From contig NZ_JANQJQ010000039.1 of assembly GCF_028281565.1 (NCBI RefSeq), positions 1 through 32,248 of the forward strand: a stretch of DNA of 32,248 nucleotides, given 5' to 3'. The stretch is from Seonamhaeicola sp. Lineage in GTDB: Bacteria > Bacteroidota > Bacteroidia > Flavobacteriales > Flavobacteriaceae. Shown here piece after piece: positions 1 through 7,316 of the stretch; the first letter of the stretch is position 1, and each line of letters opens with the position of its first letter. The notes beneath the pieces were generated by a model, which saw nothing but the letters and a program-made list of their open reading frames with translations, searched no databases and had not been told where the DNA came from. The position numbers were made by a program, and so were the translations under genes.

Positions 1-6
1 TTTCAT
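1..6 (-). CDS. Left-edge gene start (partial, unidentified)
   Basis: Only an ATG and one Lys codon are inside the window, reading leftwards off the edge. The position suggests the gene downstream of the LytS-type histidine kinase, which in this family is usually a LytTR response regulator, but nothing in the two codons proves it. It is preceded by a leader that closely resembles the one before PadR at the other end of the window, so a PadR-like or other regulator is also possible. Confidence 0.3.
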
Positions 7-17
7 CTGTTTAAATT

Positions 18-59
18 TTATTGTTCTACATAGGTCAGATGTAATTCGCCATTAAACAT
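18..59 (-). CDS. Possible 13-aa leader ORF
   Basis: A tiny ORF, MFNGELHLTYVEQ then TAA, ends 11 nt before the ATG at the left edge. It contains the block NGELHLT, which reads in the same frame in the short ORF before padR at 31793-31879; the one base change inside NGELHLT (CTG/TTG Leu) is synonymous. It may be a leader peptide, a decayed fragment, or a conserved nucleotide element that happens to be open. No known family is recognised. Confidence 0.3.
   Translation of the reverse strand: MFNGELHLTYVEQ
32..57 (-). promoter_or_regulatory. Conserved 26-bp leader block, copy 1
   Basis: Reading the minus strand, this block contains TTAATGGCGAATTACAT followed by CTGACCT. It matches 31828-31853 (plus strand) at 24 of 26 positions. 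In both places the block ends 22-25 nt before an ATG, and both are preceded about 30 nt upstream by the identical 11-mer ATGAAATGAGC (here at 89-99). The inner part is a TAAT-N5-ATTA inverted repeat, so protein binding is possible. Confidence 0.6.
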
Positions 60-110
60 TTTGGTGGGTATTCCGTTTAGTTATTATGGCTCATTTCATG
101 ATGCCGGTTG

Positions 111-1457
111 TTAATTCCATCTTGTATCCTCTTCTTCCTGCTTCATAAATTCTTCAATCTTACGCTTTTCCCAATTCCGTCCAAAAGCACCGTCATTAAC
201 AAAAACTCTAAAGGCCTGAATGGCTAACCCAAGGCCCCAACCAAACATGGGGAACCAGAACCACTGAAAATGCCAGGAGGTTTTGTAGTTTATAAAAGCT
301 AAAAACGGAATTACGAAAATGTATGATATCAGGCTATAATAAAAGCCCTTAAGTTCCTCTACATGATTACGGGCACGTAAATAACTGTCGTCTATATCTT
401 TTGATGATTGTGGTCTCATAACTGATATTTGTTTTGTAAGTATGGGTATAGCAACTGAAAATTTAGTGGTTCCTTTTACTATATCTACTTTTCTTGTTGT
501 CAATAAATTATAACGTTGCATGATGTTGCTTAACCCAACACCACTACTCTTTTTTATTATTTGCTTGGGTTGTAAATTGTTTTCTACTACCAGGTATCCA
601 CCATCCTCATAAATTTTAATATGAAGTGGTTTACCTGATGTCACCATATTATGCTTTACGGCGTTTTCCAACAGTAGTTGTAATGATAACGGCACGACTT
701 TACTTTCCGGATTTTTTGCTTTATCAGGCAAGGTAAAAACGATGCTGTCTTCAAAACGCATTTTTAATAAAGACATGTAGGTTTTGGCAAATTGCAATTC
801 CTCGTCCACCGTTACCAACTCTTTATTCTTTTGTTCCAAAACATAGCGATAAACTTTAGACAGTGCTGTTGTAAAATCCTGAGCTTTATCCCTGTTTTCC
901 TCTATTAAACTGGTCAGTACATTCAAACTATTGAATAGAAAATGGGGGTCTAACTGATTTTTTAAGGCATCAAACTTGGCACTGGCGGTTCCGGCAATGA
1001 CCTTTTGTTCTTTAATTTTATTTTGCTGATACTTATTATAGAAATAAATAACATGAAAAATAGTAACGATGATCAAGGTAATCCATAAGCCAAAACTATA
1101 ATGCCTGAACGATTGCGTAGCTAAAAACTCCTGAAGTGTTCTGCCATTTAGTGTTAAAGACACTATCATATTCAGAACAAACAAACACAATAACGTGATT
1201 ACTGTGGCGCCTAATATCCCAATAACTATGCGTTTAATGGTATCTTTTCTTTTCCATGGACGCCGTTCCATATACTGAAAAAAGAACTTATTGGAAAAGG
1301 CAATAACAAAAGAATATAACTGGTACATAAAAAAGCTTATTACCAGCGCTTCCGTACTCTCATATTGAAACCCATTTGATAAGAAGCTTCCAATAATAAA
1401 AACAATAATACCTATTGCAAATGCGATACCAATATTTTTTGAAAGACTCCCCTTCAT
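111..1457 (-). CDS. LytS/YehU-type sensor histidine kinase with C-terminal 2TM domain
   Basis: Membrane sensor kinase of the LytS/YehU family, 448 aa. Residues 1-140 hold four likely membrane helices. The His_kinase domain follows, with the family motif DPHFLFNSLN and phospho-acceptor His172. The HATPase part has the N-box LLLENAVKH (about 261-269) and the G-box SGVGLSNI (about 305-312). After the kinase, residues about 357-440 form a second module beginning RARNHVEELKGFYYSLISYI and ending in a Trp-rich helix pair; this is the Bacteroidota 2TM domain, usually found as a separate small protein. It starts 40 bp after the TPR-like gene on the same strand, so the two are probably co-transcribed with the gene running off the left edge. 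The signal sensed is unknown. Confidence 0.88.
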   Translation of the reverse strand: MKGSLSKNIGIAFAIGIIVFIIGSFLSNGFQYESTEALVISFFMYQLYSFVIAFSNKFFFQYMERRPWKRKDTIKRIVIGILGATVITLLCLFVLNMIVSLTLNGRTLQEFLATQSFRHYSFGLWITLIIVTIFHVIYFYNKYQQNKIKEQKVIAGTASAKFDALKNQLDPHFLFNSLNVLTSLIEENRDKAQDFTTALSKVYRYVLEQKNKELVTVDEELQFAKTYMSLLKMRFEDSIVFTLPDKAKNPESKVVPLSLQLLLENAVKHNMVTSGKPLHIKIYEDGGYLVVENNLQPKQIIKKSSGVGLSNIMQRYNLLTTRKVDIVKGTTKFSVAIPILTKQISVMRPQSSKDIDDSYLRARNHVEELKGFYYSLISYIFVIPFLAFINYKTSWHFQWFWFPMFGWGLGLAIQAFRVFVNDGAFGRNWEKRKIEEFMKQEEEDTRWN

Positions 1458-1497
1458 ATCTAAGCTTTATACGTTTAGTTCTATTCGTTATTTGACT

Positions 1498-2124
1498 TTA
1501 TTCCTTACCGCAAGACCCTAATAACATGTCTACGCGGTCTTTTCCCCAATTAGGATGAAATTCAGTTTCCGGTTTAAAATTAGCAAAAAGTTCCAAGGCT
1601 TTTTCCAAATCTTTACAAAACACAGAGGTATCTTGTCCAAAAAAGCGCGCGCCGCCAATGTTCCACTCGGCTTCGCAGTAAATAACTCTAGGGTTATCAG
1701 GCGCAATTGCTTTTGCCTTAGCGTACAACTCAACCACTTTTGGCGACATGGTCATCCCGTAAGTAGCACCGTCATAGGCCACCCATGCCGTATGTAATAA
1801 CGCTTGCAAAACCATAATTTCCGGGTTGTTCTTTGAAATAGCCGTAGCATCATTAATAAAGTCCTGTGCCTTTTTAAGTTGTGCCGTTAGCTTTTCTTTG
1901 TCTTTCTCTACAAAGCTGTTTAATATGTTTACCTGGGCTGCGTAATAAGGAGGTAACCAATTATCGGTTTCCGCATTAGCTATTCTTTCAAATAAATTAG
2001 AGGCTTCGGTAGGGTTACCGCTTCCCCAGATCTCAAAGGCTTTTTGCATGCCTTTTTCATAATTAGTTTGTGATTGTACAAAACCCGAAACTAATAGTGT
2101 TGCGATGATGATTAGGTTTTTCAT
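1498..2124 (-). CDS. Secreted TPR-like protein, function unknown
   Basis: A 208-aa protein with a signal peptide (MKNLIIIATLLVSGFVQSQ, cleavage expected near SQ-TN). The mature part is helical, with TPR-like repeats: KAFEIWGSGNPTEASNLFERIA near the N-terminus and VVELYAKAKAIAPDNPRVIYCEA in the middle. Two late cysteines (in the VFCKDLEK and LLGSCGKE segments) could form a disulphide. It lies 40 bp upstream of the 2TM-kinase gene on the same strand. Such secreted TPR-like proteins recur beside flavobacterial kinase genes, but I know no assigned function. It is probably periplasmic or surface-exposed. Confidence 0.8.
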   Translation of the reverse strand: MKNLIIIATLLVSGFVQSQTNYEKGMQKAFEIWGSGNPTEASNLFERIANAETDNWLPPYYAAQVNILNSFVEKDKEKLTAQLKKAQDFINDATAISKNNPEIMVLQALLHTAWVAYDGATYGMTMSPKVVELYAKAKAIAPDNPRVIYCEAEWNIGGARFFGQDTSVFCKDLEKALELFANFKPETEFHPNWGKDRVDMLLGSCGKE

Positions 2125-2254
2125 TTGTTTAAAATTTAAGATTAATAACTGTTCGTTTTCAATTGTGAGACAAATATCTAACCTGAACCCGCCTTTTTAA
2201 AAAGTGAATGACCGAATTGTTATTTTATTAAGATGAATTGTAAAAGTGTGCATG

Positions 2255-2287
2255 AAAAAACCAGGAGCTACTGAATAACTCCTGGTT
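2255..2287 (-). terminator. Rho-independent terminator of tonB
   Basis: On the minus strand a 9-bp stem AACCAGGAG / CTCCTGGTT with an 11-nt loop is followed directly by TTTTTT. It lies 34 bp past the tonB stop codon and fits an intrinsic terminator. Confidence 0.75.
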
Positions 2288-2320
2288 CCCCACATTGATA
2301 TAAAGAACTCTTTACAGACC

Positions 2321-3046
2321 TTAACCTTCCTGATACTTGAAGAATATAGGTACCGCATAAGATACTTTAACAGGTCTACCACGTTGCTTACCAGGGCGCA
2401 TTTTAGGTAACAAACCTATAATTCGCTCGGCCTCTTTCTCCAGAATTTTATCTGGCCCTCTGGAACGTATTCCGGTAACAAACCCTTTGGAATCTATAGC
2501 AAAAATAACGGATACTCTACCTTGAATACCAAGATCTAATGCTTCTTCAGGGTATGTAAAATGTTTGACAACGTGTTCTTGGATTTTCTTTTGGAAGCAC
2601 GCTTTTGATTTAGCCTTAGACAGACCTTCACAACCAGGAAATACCGGAACGTCTTCTATAACAGCAAAGGCTACCTCCACGTCTTCTTCAACTTCTTCAA
2701 CCACAACTTCATCAACATGAACCACCTCAGCAATAGCATCATCCTGGGTGATTTCGGTACTTTCAATAACAGTTTCTTCAACCTCTTCAACATCCTCCAC
2801 AATTTGCAAATTCTCCTGAATAGCAACCGGAGGAGGTGGTGGCGGTGGTGTATTGGGATTCACCACAGGAATTTCTTCTTCAAATTCACTTTCAACTTCT
2901 AATACATCTATTGATACGACCTCTTTTTCGTAGGTTTTATACTCTAATAATTGCCACGAAAGAAGTAACATCAAATTAAGACCAATAGCAAAATACAAGC
3001 CGCTATTGCGCCCTATTTCTAAATTTGGATTCTTTTTTGGTTTCAT
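2321..3046 (-). CDS. tonB: Energy transducer TonB
   Basis: 241-aa TonB homologue that couples the proton-motive force to outer-membrane TonB-dependent receptors. There is a short cytoplasmic N-terminus, one membrane anchor (about residues 16-34), then an acidic periplasmic linker rich in Glu and Val with a Pro run (NTPPPPPPPV). The C-terminal TonB domain starts around FPGCEGLSKAKSKACF and includes YPEEALDLGIQGRVSVIFAID and the final LPKMRPGKQRGRPVKVSYAVPI. The VFPGCE...C pair is typical of Bacteroidota TonB proteins. It is a single-gene unit with its own terminator, divergent from the CBM9-like gene. ExbB/ExbD are not in the window. A receptor partner lies at 7317-9470, but TonB usually serves many receptors. 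Confidence 0.93.
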   Translation of the reverse strand: MKPKKNPNLEIGRNSGLYFAIGLNLMLLLSWQLLEYKTYEKEVVSIDVLEVESEFEEEIPVVNPNTPPPPPPPVAIQENLQIVEDVEEVEETVIESTEITQDDAIAEVVHVDEVVVEEVEEDVEVAFAVIEDVPVFPGCEGLSKAKSKACFQKKIQEHVVKHFTYPEEALDLGIQGRVSVIFAIDSKGFVTGIRSRGPDKILEKEAERIIGLLPKMRPGKQRGRPVKVSYAVPIFFKYQEG

Positions 3047-3102
3047 GACTCTAATATTTATACATTAAAGTTATGATTTAACACCATAAAAAACTATGAC
3101 AA

Positions 3103-3131
3103 AAATCATATAGGAATCCCCTATATGATTT
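3103..3131. promoter_or_regulatory. Perfect 12-bp inverted repeat between divergent tonB and CBM9-like gene
   Basis: The arms AAATCATATAGG and CCTATATGATTT are perfect complements separated by 5 nt (AATCC). The repeat sits 57 bp upstream of tonB and 38 bp upstream of the plus-strand gene at 3169. A terminator is unlikely between two divergent genes, so a dimeric-repressor or activator operator, or a 5'UTR hairpin, is more likely. Confidence 0.6.
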
Positions 3132-3168
3132 AAAAACAGTACCTTGTTGACATTAAAACTTCAAACCA

Positions 3169-3936
3169 ATGGAACGTCTTCAAAAGCTTATTTTGCTGTT
3201 ATTTTCATTAAGTCTTTTTAACTGCCAGGGGCAAAAATCCGTACTAGAGAAAAGGCCCGTTTTTAAAGTACACAAAATTGAAAACGACATGGTTATTGAT
3301 GGCAAGATGGAGGAAGCCGATTGGAAAAAAAGTGAAGCCCGGACTTTAGACTATTTTTATCAGGCTGCGACTAAAAACGAGCATCAGAAAACGGTCTACA
3401 GAATGCTTTGGGATGATGAGAACCTGTACCTCTTTTTCGAATGCGAAGACACCCATATTGTAGCCCGGGAAACCCAAAGAGATGGCGCCCCTTATTTTGA
3501 TGATTGTGCCGAATTGTTCCTGATCCCCGCACCCAAACCTCTAAACGTCCATATAGCTTTGGAGGTAAGCGTAACGAAAATTAAAAACGATGTGCTTTTT
3601 ATAAATAATTTTGACGGTGATAAAAACCTGGCAGCCAAATGGTACAATCCTAATTATACCGTAGGGGTTCAAATTGACGGCACGGTCAATGATAATACTG
3701 ATACCGATACAGGCTGGACCATGGAGTTTAAGATCCCGTTTAATGTATTATGGGGATTGGACAGAGCTTATCCTATTGAAAGAGGCACCAAATATATGTT
3801 TTTAGCATTACGTCAGGACCGCAATACCCTTGAAGGTGACAAACGATCTACCACGACCATTTTCCCCGTTGAAAATATTGAACTATATGACGTGCACCAA
3901 CCGGATATGTTTGGGCTGCTGGAACTTGTTGAGTAA
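3169..3936 (+). CDS. CBM9-like carbohydrate-binding lipoprotein
   Basis: 255-aa exported protein. The N-terminus MERLQKLILLLFSLSLFNCQG is a signal sequence with a plausible lipobox ending in Cys19, so outer-membrane anchoring is likely. From about residue 35 the protein follows the family 9 carbohydrate-binding-like fold: MVIDGKMEEADWKKSEART, then YRMLWDDENLYLFFECED, FDDCAELFLIP, and the late GWTMEFKIPFNVLWG. The DGxxxExxW start and the W-DDENLYLxFEC strand are hallmarks of this beta-sandwich. In Bacteroidota such proteins occur alone or attached to glycan or membrane-bound enzymes. No catalytic domain is present. The ligand is unknown, and no polysaccharide-utilisation genes (SusC/D pair, glycoside hydrolase) are beside it. 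Confidence 0.82.
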   Translation: MERLQKLILLLFSLSLFNCQGQKSVLEKRPVFKVHKIENDMVIDGKMEEADWKKSEARTLDYFYQAATKNEHQKTVYRMLWDDENLYLFFECEDTHIVARETQRDGAPYFDDCAELFLIPAPKPLNVHIALEVSVTKIKNDVLFINNFDGDKNLAAKWYNPNYTVGVQIDGTVNDNTDTDTGWTMEFKIPFNVLWGLDRAYPIERGTKYMFLALRQDRNTLEGDKRSTTTIFPVENIELYDVHQPDMFGLLELVE

Positions 3937-3950
3937 TTTCCCGACGTTTT

Positions 3951-3988
3951 CTTAAGTTTGATTTTGTAAAAATTTTCAACTACTTTCG
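3951..3988 (+). promoter_or_regulatory. Promoter: TTG-N20-TACTTTCG
   Basis: TTG at 3958-3960 and TACTTTCG at 3981-3988 are 20 nt apart, close to the Flavobacterium arrangement TTG-N17-23-TAnnTTTG. The segment matches 5999-6036 upstream of the epimerase at about 31 of 38 positions, with the same spacing. The expected transcription start is about 50 nt before the gene at 4046. Confidence 0.55.
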
Positions 3989-4045
3989 TTTAATATTGTA
4001 TATAAAGCTTCATATATGGTATTGTACACAAATAAACCGAACTAA

Positions 4046-4828
4046 ATGCTTAAAAAAACCTTTGCTATTTCGCTTCTAATCTTATTTACTTGTATTGGAT
4101 ATTCTCAATCCGAAAAAATTAAAATAAAATCAGACCATCTTGATGAGTCAAATTATCTTAAAATGGATAATTTCTATTTGACTCATTATCTATATATCGA
4201 TTTGTTCTTAAGAGAGAATTTGTTTCCCGAGGCCAGTCCAGAGGAAGTTTCTTCTATCCTAAAAGCAATAAAAAAATATGTTTCTGTAGAAAACAAATTG
4301 GATATTGAAATAGAAAAACCTGGTAAAAGAAATTATTTAATCAGGGTGGTAATATTAAAGAAAGATGACGGAACGGAGCTTCTAATTGCTTTTACAAACT
4401 GGAGTGCAAGGAAAAAAATGTTCGAAAAAGAAATAAAGTTTGAGAACGATTCCTATACGAGATGGTATTTTCTTAATGGAAATAAAATGACCTACAGAAA
4501 AGATATGTCTAATCAGAATGATTATTCTAATATGACCAAATCCGATTTAGCCAATGCTTATCTCTTTGATGAACTACCGGACAACGATACTAAAATAAAA
4601 ATTACAATTGAGGACGTTCTAAATGAAAGTGATTTAACCGTTTCAGATAATATAATGGCCAATTTAATTCTCTTGAAATATCAAATCTTCAAAGGCGATA
4701 ATATGCATATCACAAAACAGACAAACTATTTGAGTGAATTATTTGAAACGCATAAATCTGAATCCAATCTTAAAGGGTTAAAGATGGCATTTAACGCAAC
4801 AAAATTTCAAATAGAATTAATGAAATAA
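4046..4828 (+). CDS. Secreted protein of unknown function
   Basis: 260 aa with a clear signal peptide (MLKKTFAISLLILFTCIGYSQS, cleavage near YSQ-SEK). The rest is hydrophilic, Lys- and Asp/Glu-rich, without membrane segments, and I recognise no family. An early stretch LTHYLYIDLFLRENLFPEASPEEVSSILKAI looks helical. A middle stretch (RNYLIRVVILKKDDGTELLIAFTNW) looks like beta strands, and the end is helical again. It is lower in GC than its neighbours and has its own promoter, suggesting a lineage-specific gene. It converges on kdgK; a stem-loop without a U-run lies between them at 4865-4888. Confidence 0.7.
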   Translation: MLKKTFAISLLILFTCIGYSQSEKIKIKSDHLDESNYLKMDNFYLTHYLYIDLFLRENLFPEASPEEVSSILKAIKKYVSVENKLDIEIEKPGKRNYLIRVVILKKDDGTELLIAFTNWSARKKMFEKEIKFENDSYTRWYFLNGNKMTYRKDMSNQNDYSNMTKSDLANAYLFDELPDNDTKIKITIEDVLNESDLTVSDNIMANLILLKYQIFKGDNMHITKQTNYLSELFETHKSESNLKGLKMAFNATKFQIELMK

Positions 4829-4864
4829 AAACTGTGCAAAACAATGTTTAACCGCAAATCCGAA

Positions 4865-4888
4865 CGGATTCGAACACAGTCGAATCTG
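4865..4888. repeat. Stem-loop between convergent genes
   Basis: A stem of about 9 bp (CGGATTCGA pairing with TCGAATCTG, one G:T pair) around a 6-nt loop lies between the stops of the secreted unknown and kdgK. There is no clear U-run, so a terminator role is only possible. Confidence 0.35.
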
Positions 4889-4901
4889 ACGTAATTGCCA
4901 T

Positions 4902-5906
4902 TTACCTATTCAACCTCCCCGATGTATTCCCTTCTAAAATAGCAGTTACTTCATTAACCGTAGCTAAATTAACATCCCCTTCATAAGTGTGTTTTAAGGC
5001 ACAGGCAGCACTTCCAAACTCCATGGCTTTACAGTCATCAAAGCGTTGTAAACCATAAATTAATCCCGCTGCAAACGCATCACCGGTACCAACACGGTCC
5101 ACTATATGGGTGATGTCCAGATCCTCTGTTTCGTGAAACTCTTTACCGTTCCACATACGGGCCCGTATTTTATGCCATGAGGAATTTAATGACGTTCTTA
5201 TTTTATCAAATACCTTTTCAATAGATGGAAAGGTTTCCATTAATTCTTTTGAAGCTGTAATAAAGTCTTCATTTGAATACGAATAATTAGTCCCAAGCAC
5301 TTCATTGATCTCATTAATACCACCGATAAAAACCGTTGAAAGATGTAACAATTCAATTAATGCTTCCTTTGGATCCTTACCATACTTCCAAAGGCCACGC
5401 CTGTATGTTGGGTCTGCCGAAACGGTCATACCTTTTTCTCTGGCTAAGGTTAAACCCTCCTTTAGAATATCAAAAGCACCCTGTGATAAGGCCGGTGTAA
5501 TACCGGTCCAATGCAACCACTCGCCATTAGTTAAAGCTTCGTCCCAATTTACCATATCCGGTTTTATTTCGGAAAACGAGGAATGCGACCGGTTATAAGA
5601 AATGGTACTGGGGCGCATGACGGCACCAACTTCGAAGAAATAAACTCCTAAAGGCCGTTTGGAGCGCCCAATGGAAGACGTATCAACACTAAACTTATTG
5701 ATATAAGAAATAGCCGTATCTCCAATAAAATCATCGGAAACCACACTAATATGCTTGACTTCTCCCCCAAAATTGGCGATAGAAATACCAACGTTTAGCT
5801 CCGTGCCTCCAAAAAAGAACTCTATGACATTTGATTGAATGAACTTCTTTTTACCTCTGGGTGAAATACGCATTAAAACCTCACCGAATGTTATGACTTG
5901 CCCCAT
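4902..5906 (-). CDS. kdgK: 2-dehydro-3-deoxygluconokinase (PfkB family)
   Basis: 334-aa sugar kinase of the PfkB/ribokinase fold, most like KDG kinase, which phosphorylates 2-keto-3-deoxygluconate to KDPG in uronate and Entner-Doudoroff-type catabolism. The N-terminal signature GQVITFGEVLMRISP and FGGTELNVGISIANFGG fix the substrate side. DPTYRRGLW and the C-terminal DRVGTGDAFAAGLIYGL carry the anion hole and the catalytic Asp. I chose the ATG at 5906 because the family begins MGxVITFGEVL; the reading frame stays open 14 codons further, but that extension has no family support. Divergent from the Tat epimerase, with the palindrome 5956-5975 between them. KdgA and transporter genes are not in the window. 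Another ketose or aminosugar kinase cannot be excluded. Confidence 0.85.
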   Translation of the reverse strand: MGQVITFGEVLMRISPRGKKKFIQSNVIEFFFGGTELNVGISIANFGGEVKHISVVSDDFIGDTAISYINKFSVDTSSIGRSKRPLGVYFFEVGAVMRPSTISYNRSHSSFSEIKPDMVNWDEALTNGEWLHWTGITPALSQGAFDILKEGLTLAREKGMTVSADPTYRRGLWKYGKDPKEALIELLHLSTVFIGGINEINEVLGTNYSYSNEDFITASKELMETFPSIEKVFDKIRTSLNSSWHKIRARMWNGKEFHETEDLDITHIVDRVGTGDAFAAGLIYGLQRFDDCKAMEFGSAACALKHTYEGDVNLATVNEVTAILEGNTSGRLNR

Positions 5907-5955
5907 TAGAAATTGTGTTAGTGTCTTAATTTGTTGCAAGATACGCAAATCCTGA

Positions 5956-5975
5956 AAAATTGGTTAACCAATTTT
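5956..5975. promoter_or_regulatory. Perfect 20-bp palindromic operator, GntR (UxuR/ExuR)-like
   Basis: AAAATTGGTTAACCAATTTT is a perfect palindrome, 49 bp upstream of kdgK and 87 bp upstream of the epimerase gene. Its core ATTGGTnnACCAAT equals the pattern known for the enterobacterial hexuronate regulators UxuR/ExuR (FadR-type GntR proteins). This agrees with a KDG kinase gene beside it. The regulator itself is not in the window. Confidence 0.65.
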
Positions 5976-5998
5976 GAATTATATTTTAAGTGTTTGAT

Positions 5999-6036
5999 CT
6001 TAAGCTTGATTTTGCAGAAAATTTCAGCTATTTTAG
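5999..6036 (+). promoter_or_regulatory. Promoter: TTG-N20-TATTTTAG
   Basis: TTG at 6006-6008 and TATTTTAG at 6029-6036, 20 nt apart, lie just before the epimerase ATG at 6063. The segment is closely similar to 3951-3988. The GntR-like palindrome sits about 30 bp upstream of the -33 box. Confidence 0.55.
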
Positions 6037-6062
6037 GTAACGAATTTTTCAAAGCCAGACAC

Positions 6063-7208
6063 ATGACAAAAAGCAGACGTGAATTTTTAGGTATCAGCAT
6101 GATGTTAGGACTGTCATCCGTTATAGAAGCCAGTCCACTTCAAAAACTGATCGATTTTAAAAAGAGTGATAAGAAATTAAAGATCCTTATTCTGGGCGGT
6201 ACCAGCTTTTTAGGCCCTCATCAAATCGCCTATGCCCTGAAGAGAGGCCACGAGGTGTCTATCTTTTCCCGGGGAAAAACAAAACCTAAAATACATCCGG
6301 AACTTTTTTCAGAAGTGGAGCAATTAACAGGTGACAGAGAAGATAATCTGGAAGCGCTGAAAAACAGGACGTGGGATGTGGTAATAGACAACTCCGGCAG
6401 AAAAACCAAATGGACCGAAGACACAGCCAAACTGTTAGTGGATAAGGTCGGGTATTACATGTACACCTCTTCCGTTAGTGTTTATTACCCCTTTACCGGT
6501 GATGATTTTTCGGAAACCCGATCCGTGCTTACAGAAATACCTGAAAATGCTACCGAAGACGAAAAGCCAACGTATGCCTACGGTGTCATGAAAGCTACTT
6601 CAGAATTGGCAGCTATGAATACCTTTGGCGAGGACAGATCCATTATAGTGAGGCCGCATCTAATCGTTGGCCCGGGGGATCCTACGAACCGTTTCCCCTA
6701 CTGGCTGGCCAGAATAGAAAAAGGAGGTGATTTTATTATTCCGGGTAAGACCGATGAAGTGGTCCAGTATATTGATGTAAGGGATCTGGCGGAATGGATG
6801 ATACGATTAGCTGAAAACAAAACTACCGGGATCTACAATGGTGCCGGCCCCGGGTTTGAATTAACCACCAATGCTTTTGTACACGGGATTCACGCCAGTT
6901 ATAATGTTCCTATCAATTATATACAGATTGATGACTTTGACTTTTTAATAGAAAACAGTATTATAGGTATTCAACCCTGGGTTGTTCAATTACCGGAATA
7001 CGCCGGTATGTCTAAAACCGACACCAGTAAAGCTATTGCATCCGGTCTAACTTTCCGATCGCTATCCGATACTGTAAGCGCTACTAAAACCTGGTGGTAT
7101 TCCGATGCGGTTTCTCAGGAAAGAAGAGATAATATACTCAACGGAGAACGCTCCTTTATGAAACGGGAACAAGACATTCTGGAAAAGTGGAGCACTAGAA
7201 AGAAATAG
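6063..7208 (+). CDS. Tat-exported NAD-dependent epimerase/dehydratase
   Basis: 381-aa short-chain dehydrogenase of the extended (epimerase) type. The start at 6063 gives a twin-arginine signal, SRREFLGISMMLGLSS, at residues 4-19; the frame is open further upstream, but that would bury this signal and run through the promoter. The Rossmann motif LKILILGGTSFLGPHQ follows, then YTSSVSVY and the catalytic YxxxK as YAYGVMK. A folded enzyme carrying its nucleotide cofactor is what Tat export is for, as in glucose-fructose oxidoreductase. The substrate is unknown; the divergent kdgK and shared operator suggest uronates or related sugars. Some relatives are annotated as CSP41-like or UDP-glucose 4-epimerase, but specificity cannot be read from sequence. 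Confidence 0.82.
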   Translation: MTKSRREFLGISMMLGLSSVIEASPLQKLIDFKKSDKKLKILILGGTSFLGPHQIAYALKRGHEVSIFSRGKTKPKIHPELFSEVEQLTGDREDNLEALKNRTWDVVIDNSGRKTKWTEDTAKLLVDKVGYYMYTSSVSVYYPFTGDDFSETRSVLTEIPENATEDEKPTYAYGVMKATSELAAMNTFGEDRSIIVRPHLIVGPGDPTNRFPYWLARIEKGGDFIIPGKTDEVVQYIDVRDLAEWMIRLAENKTTGIYNGAGPGFELTTNAFVHGIHASYNVPINYIQIDDFDFLIENSIIGIQPWVVQLPEYAGMSKTDTSKAIASGLTFRSLSDTVSATKTWWYSDAVSQERRDNILNGERSFMKREQDILEKWSTRKK

Positions 7209-7260
7209 ATGTACTGGATGAGGGTAAAATGTTTTTACTACCTGCACTTATATGAAAAAG

Positions 7261-7308
7261 TTTAACTATGCCTAAACACCATCAAAACAGTTTTTAGACA
7301 TAGTTAAA
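7261..7308. terminator. Long hairpin between convergent genes
   Basis: The arms TTTAACTATGCCTAAA (7261-7276) and TTTAGACATAGTTAAA (7293-7308) pair at 15 of 16 positions around a 16-nt loop. On the minus strand the stem is followed by CTTTTTC, so it most likely terminates the TonB-dependent receptor transcript, which ends 9 bp before it. It may also stop the epimerase transcript. Confidence 0.6.
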
Positions 7309-7316
7309 TGTACTTT

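Noticed and set aside
2197-2382. Minus-strand ORF of 61 aa at the tonB 3' end
   Set aside because: It overlaps tonB in another frame, crosses its terminator and has no protein-like pattern.
4861-4888. T-loop-like GTTCGAATCC on the minus strand, hinting at a tRNA
   Set aside because: The flanking arms do not pair as a T-stem, and no anticodon, D-arm or acceptor stem can be built around it.
4902-5948. Longer kdgK starting at 5948
   Set aside because: The 14 extra residues do not fit the family N-terminus MGxVITFGEVL.
5931-6062. Longer epimerase starting at 5931
   Set aside because: It would bury the twin-arginine signal inside the protein and run through the operator and promoter.
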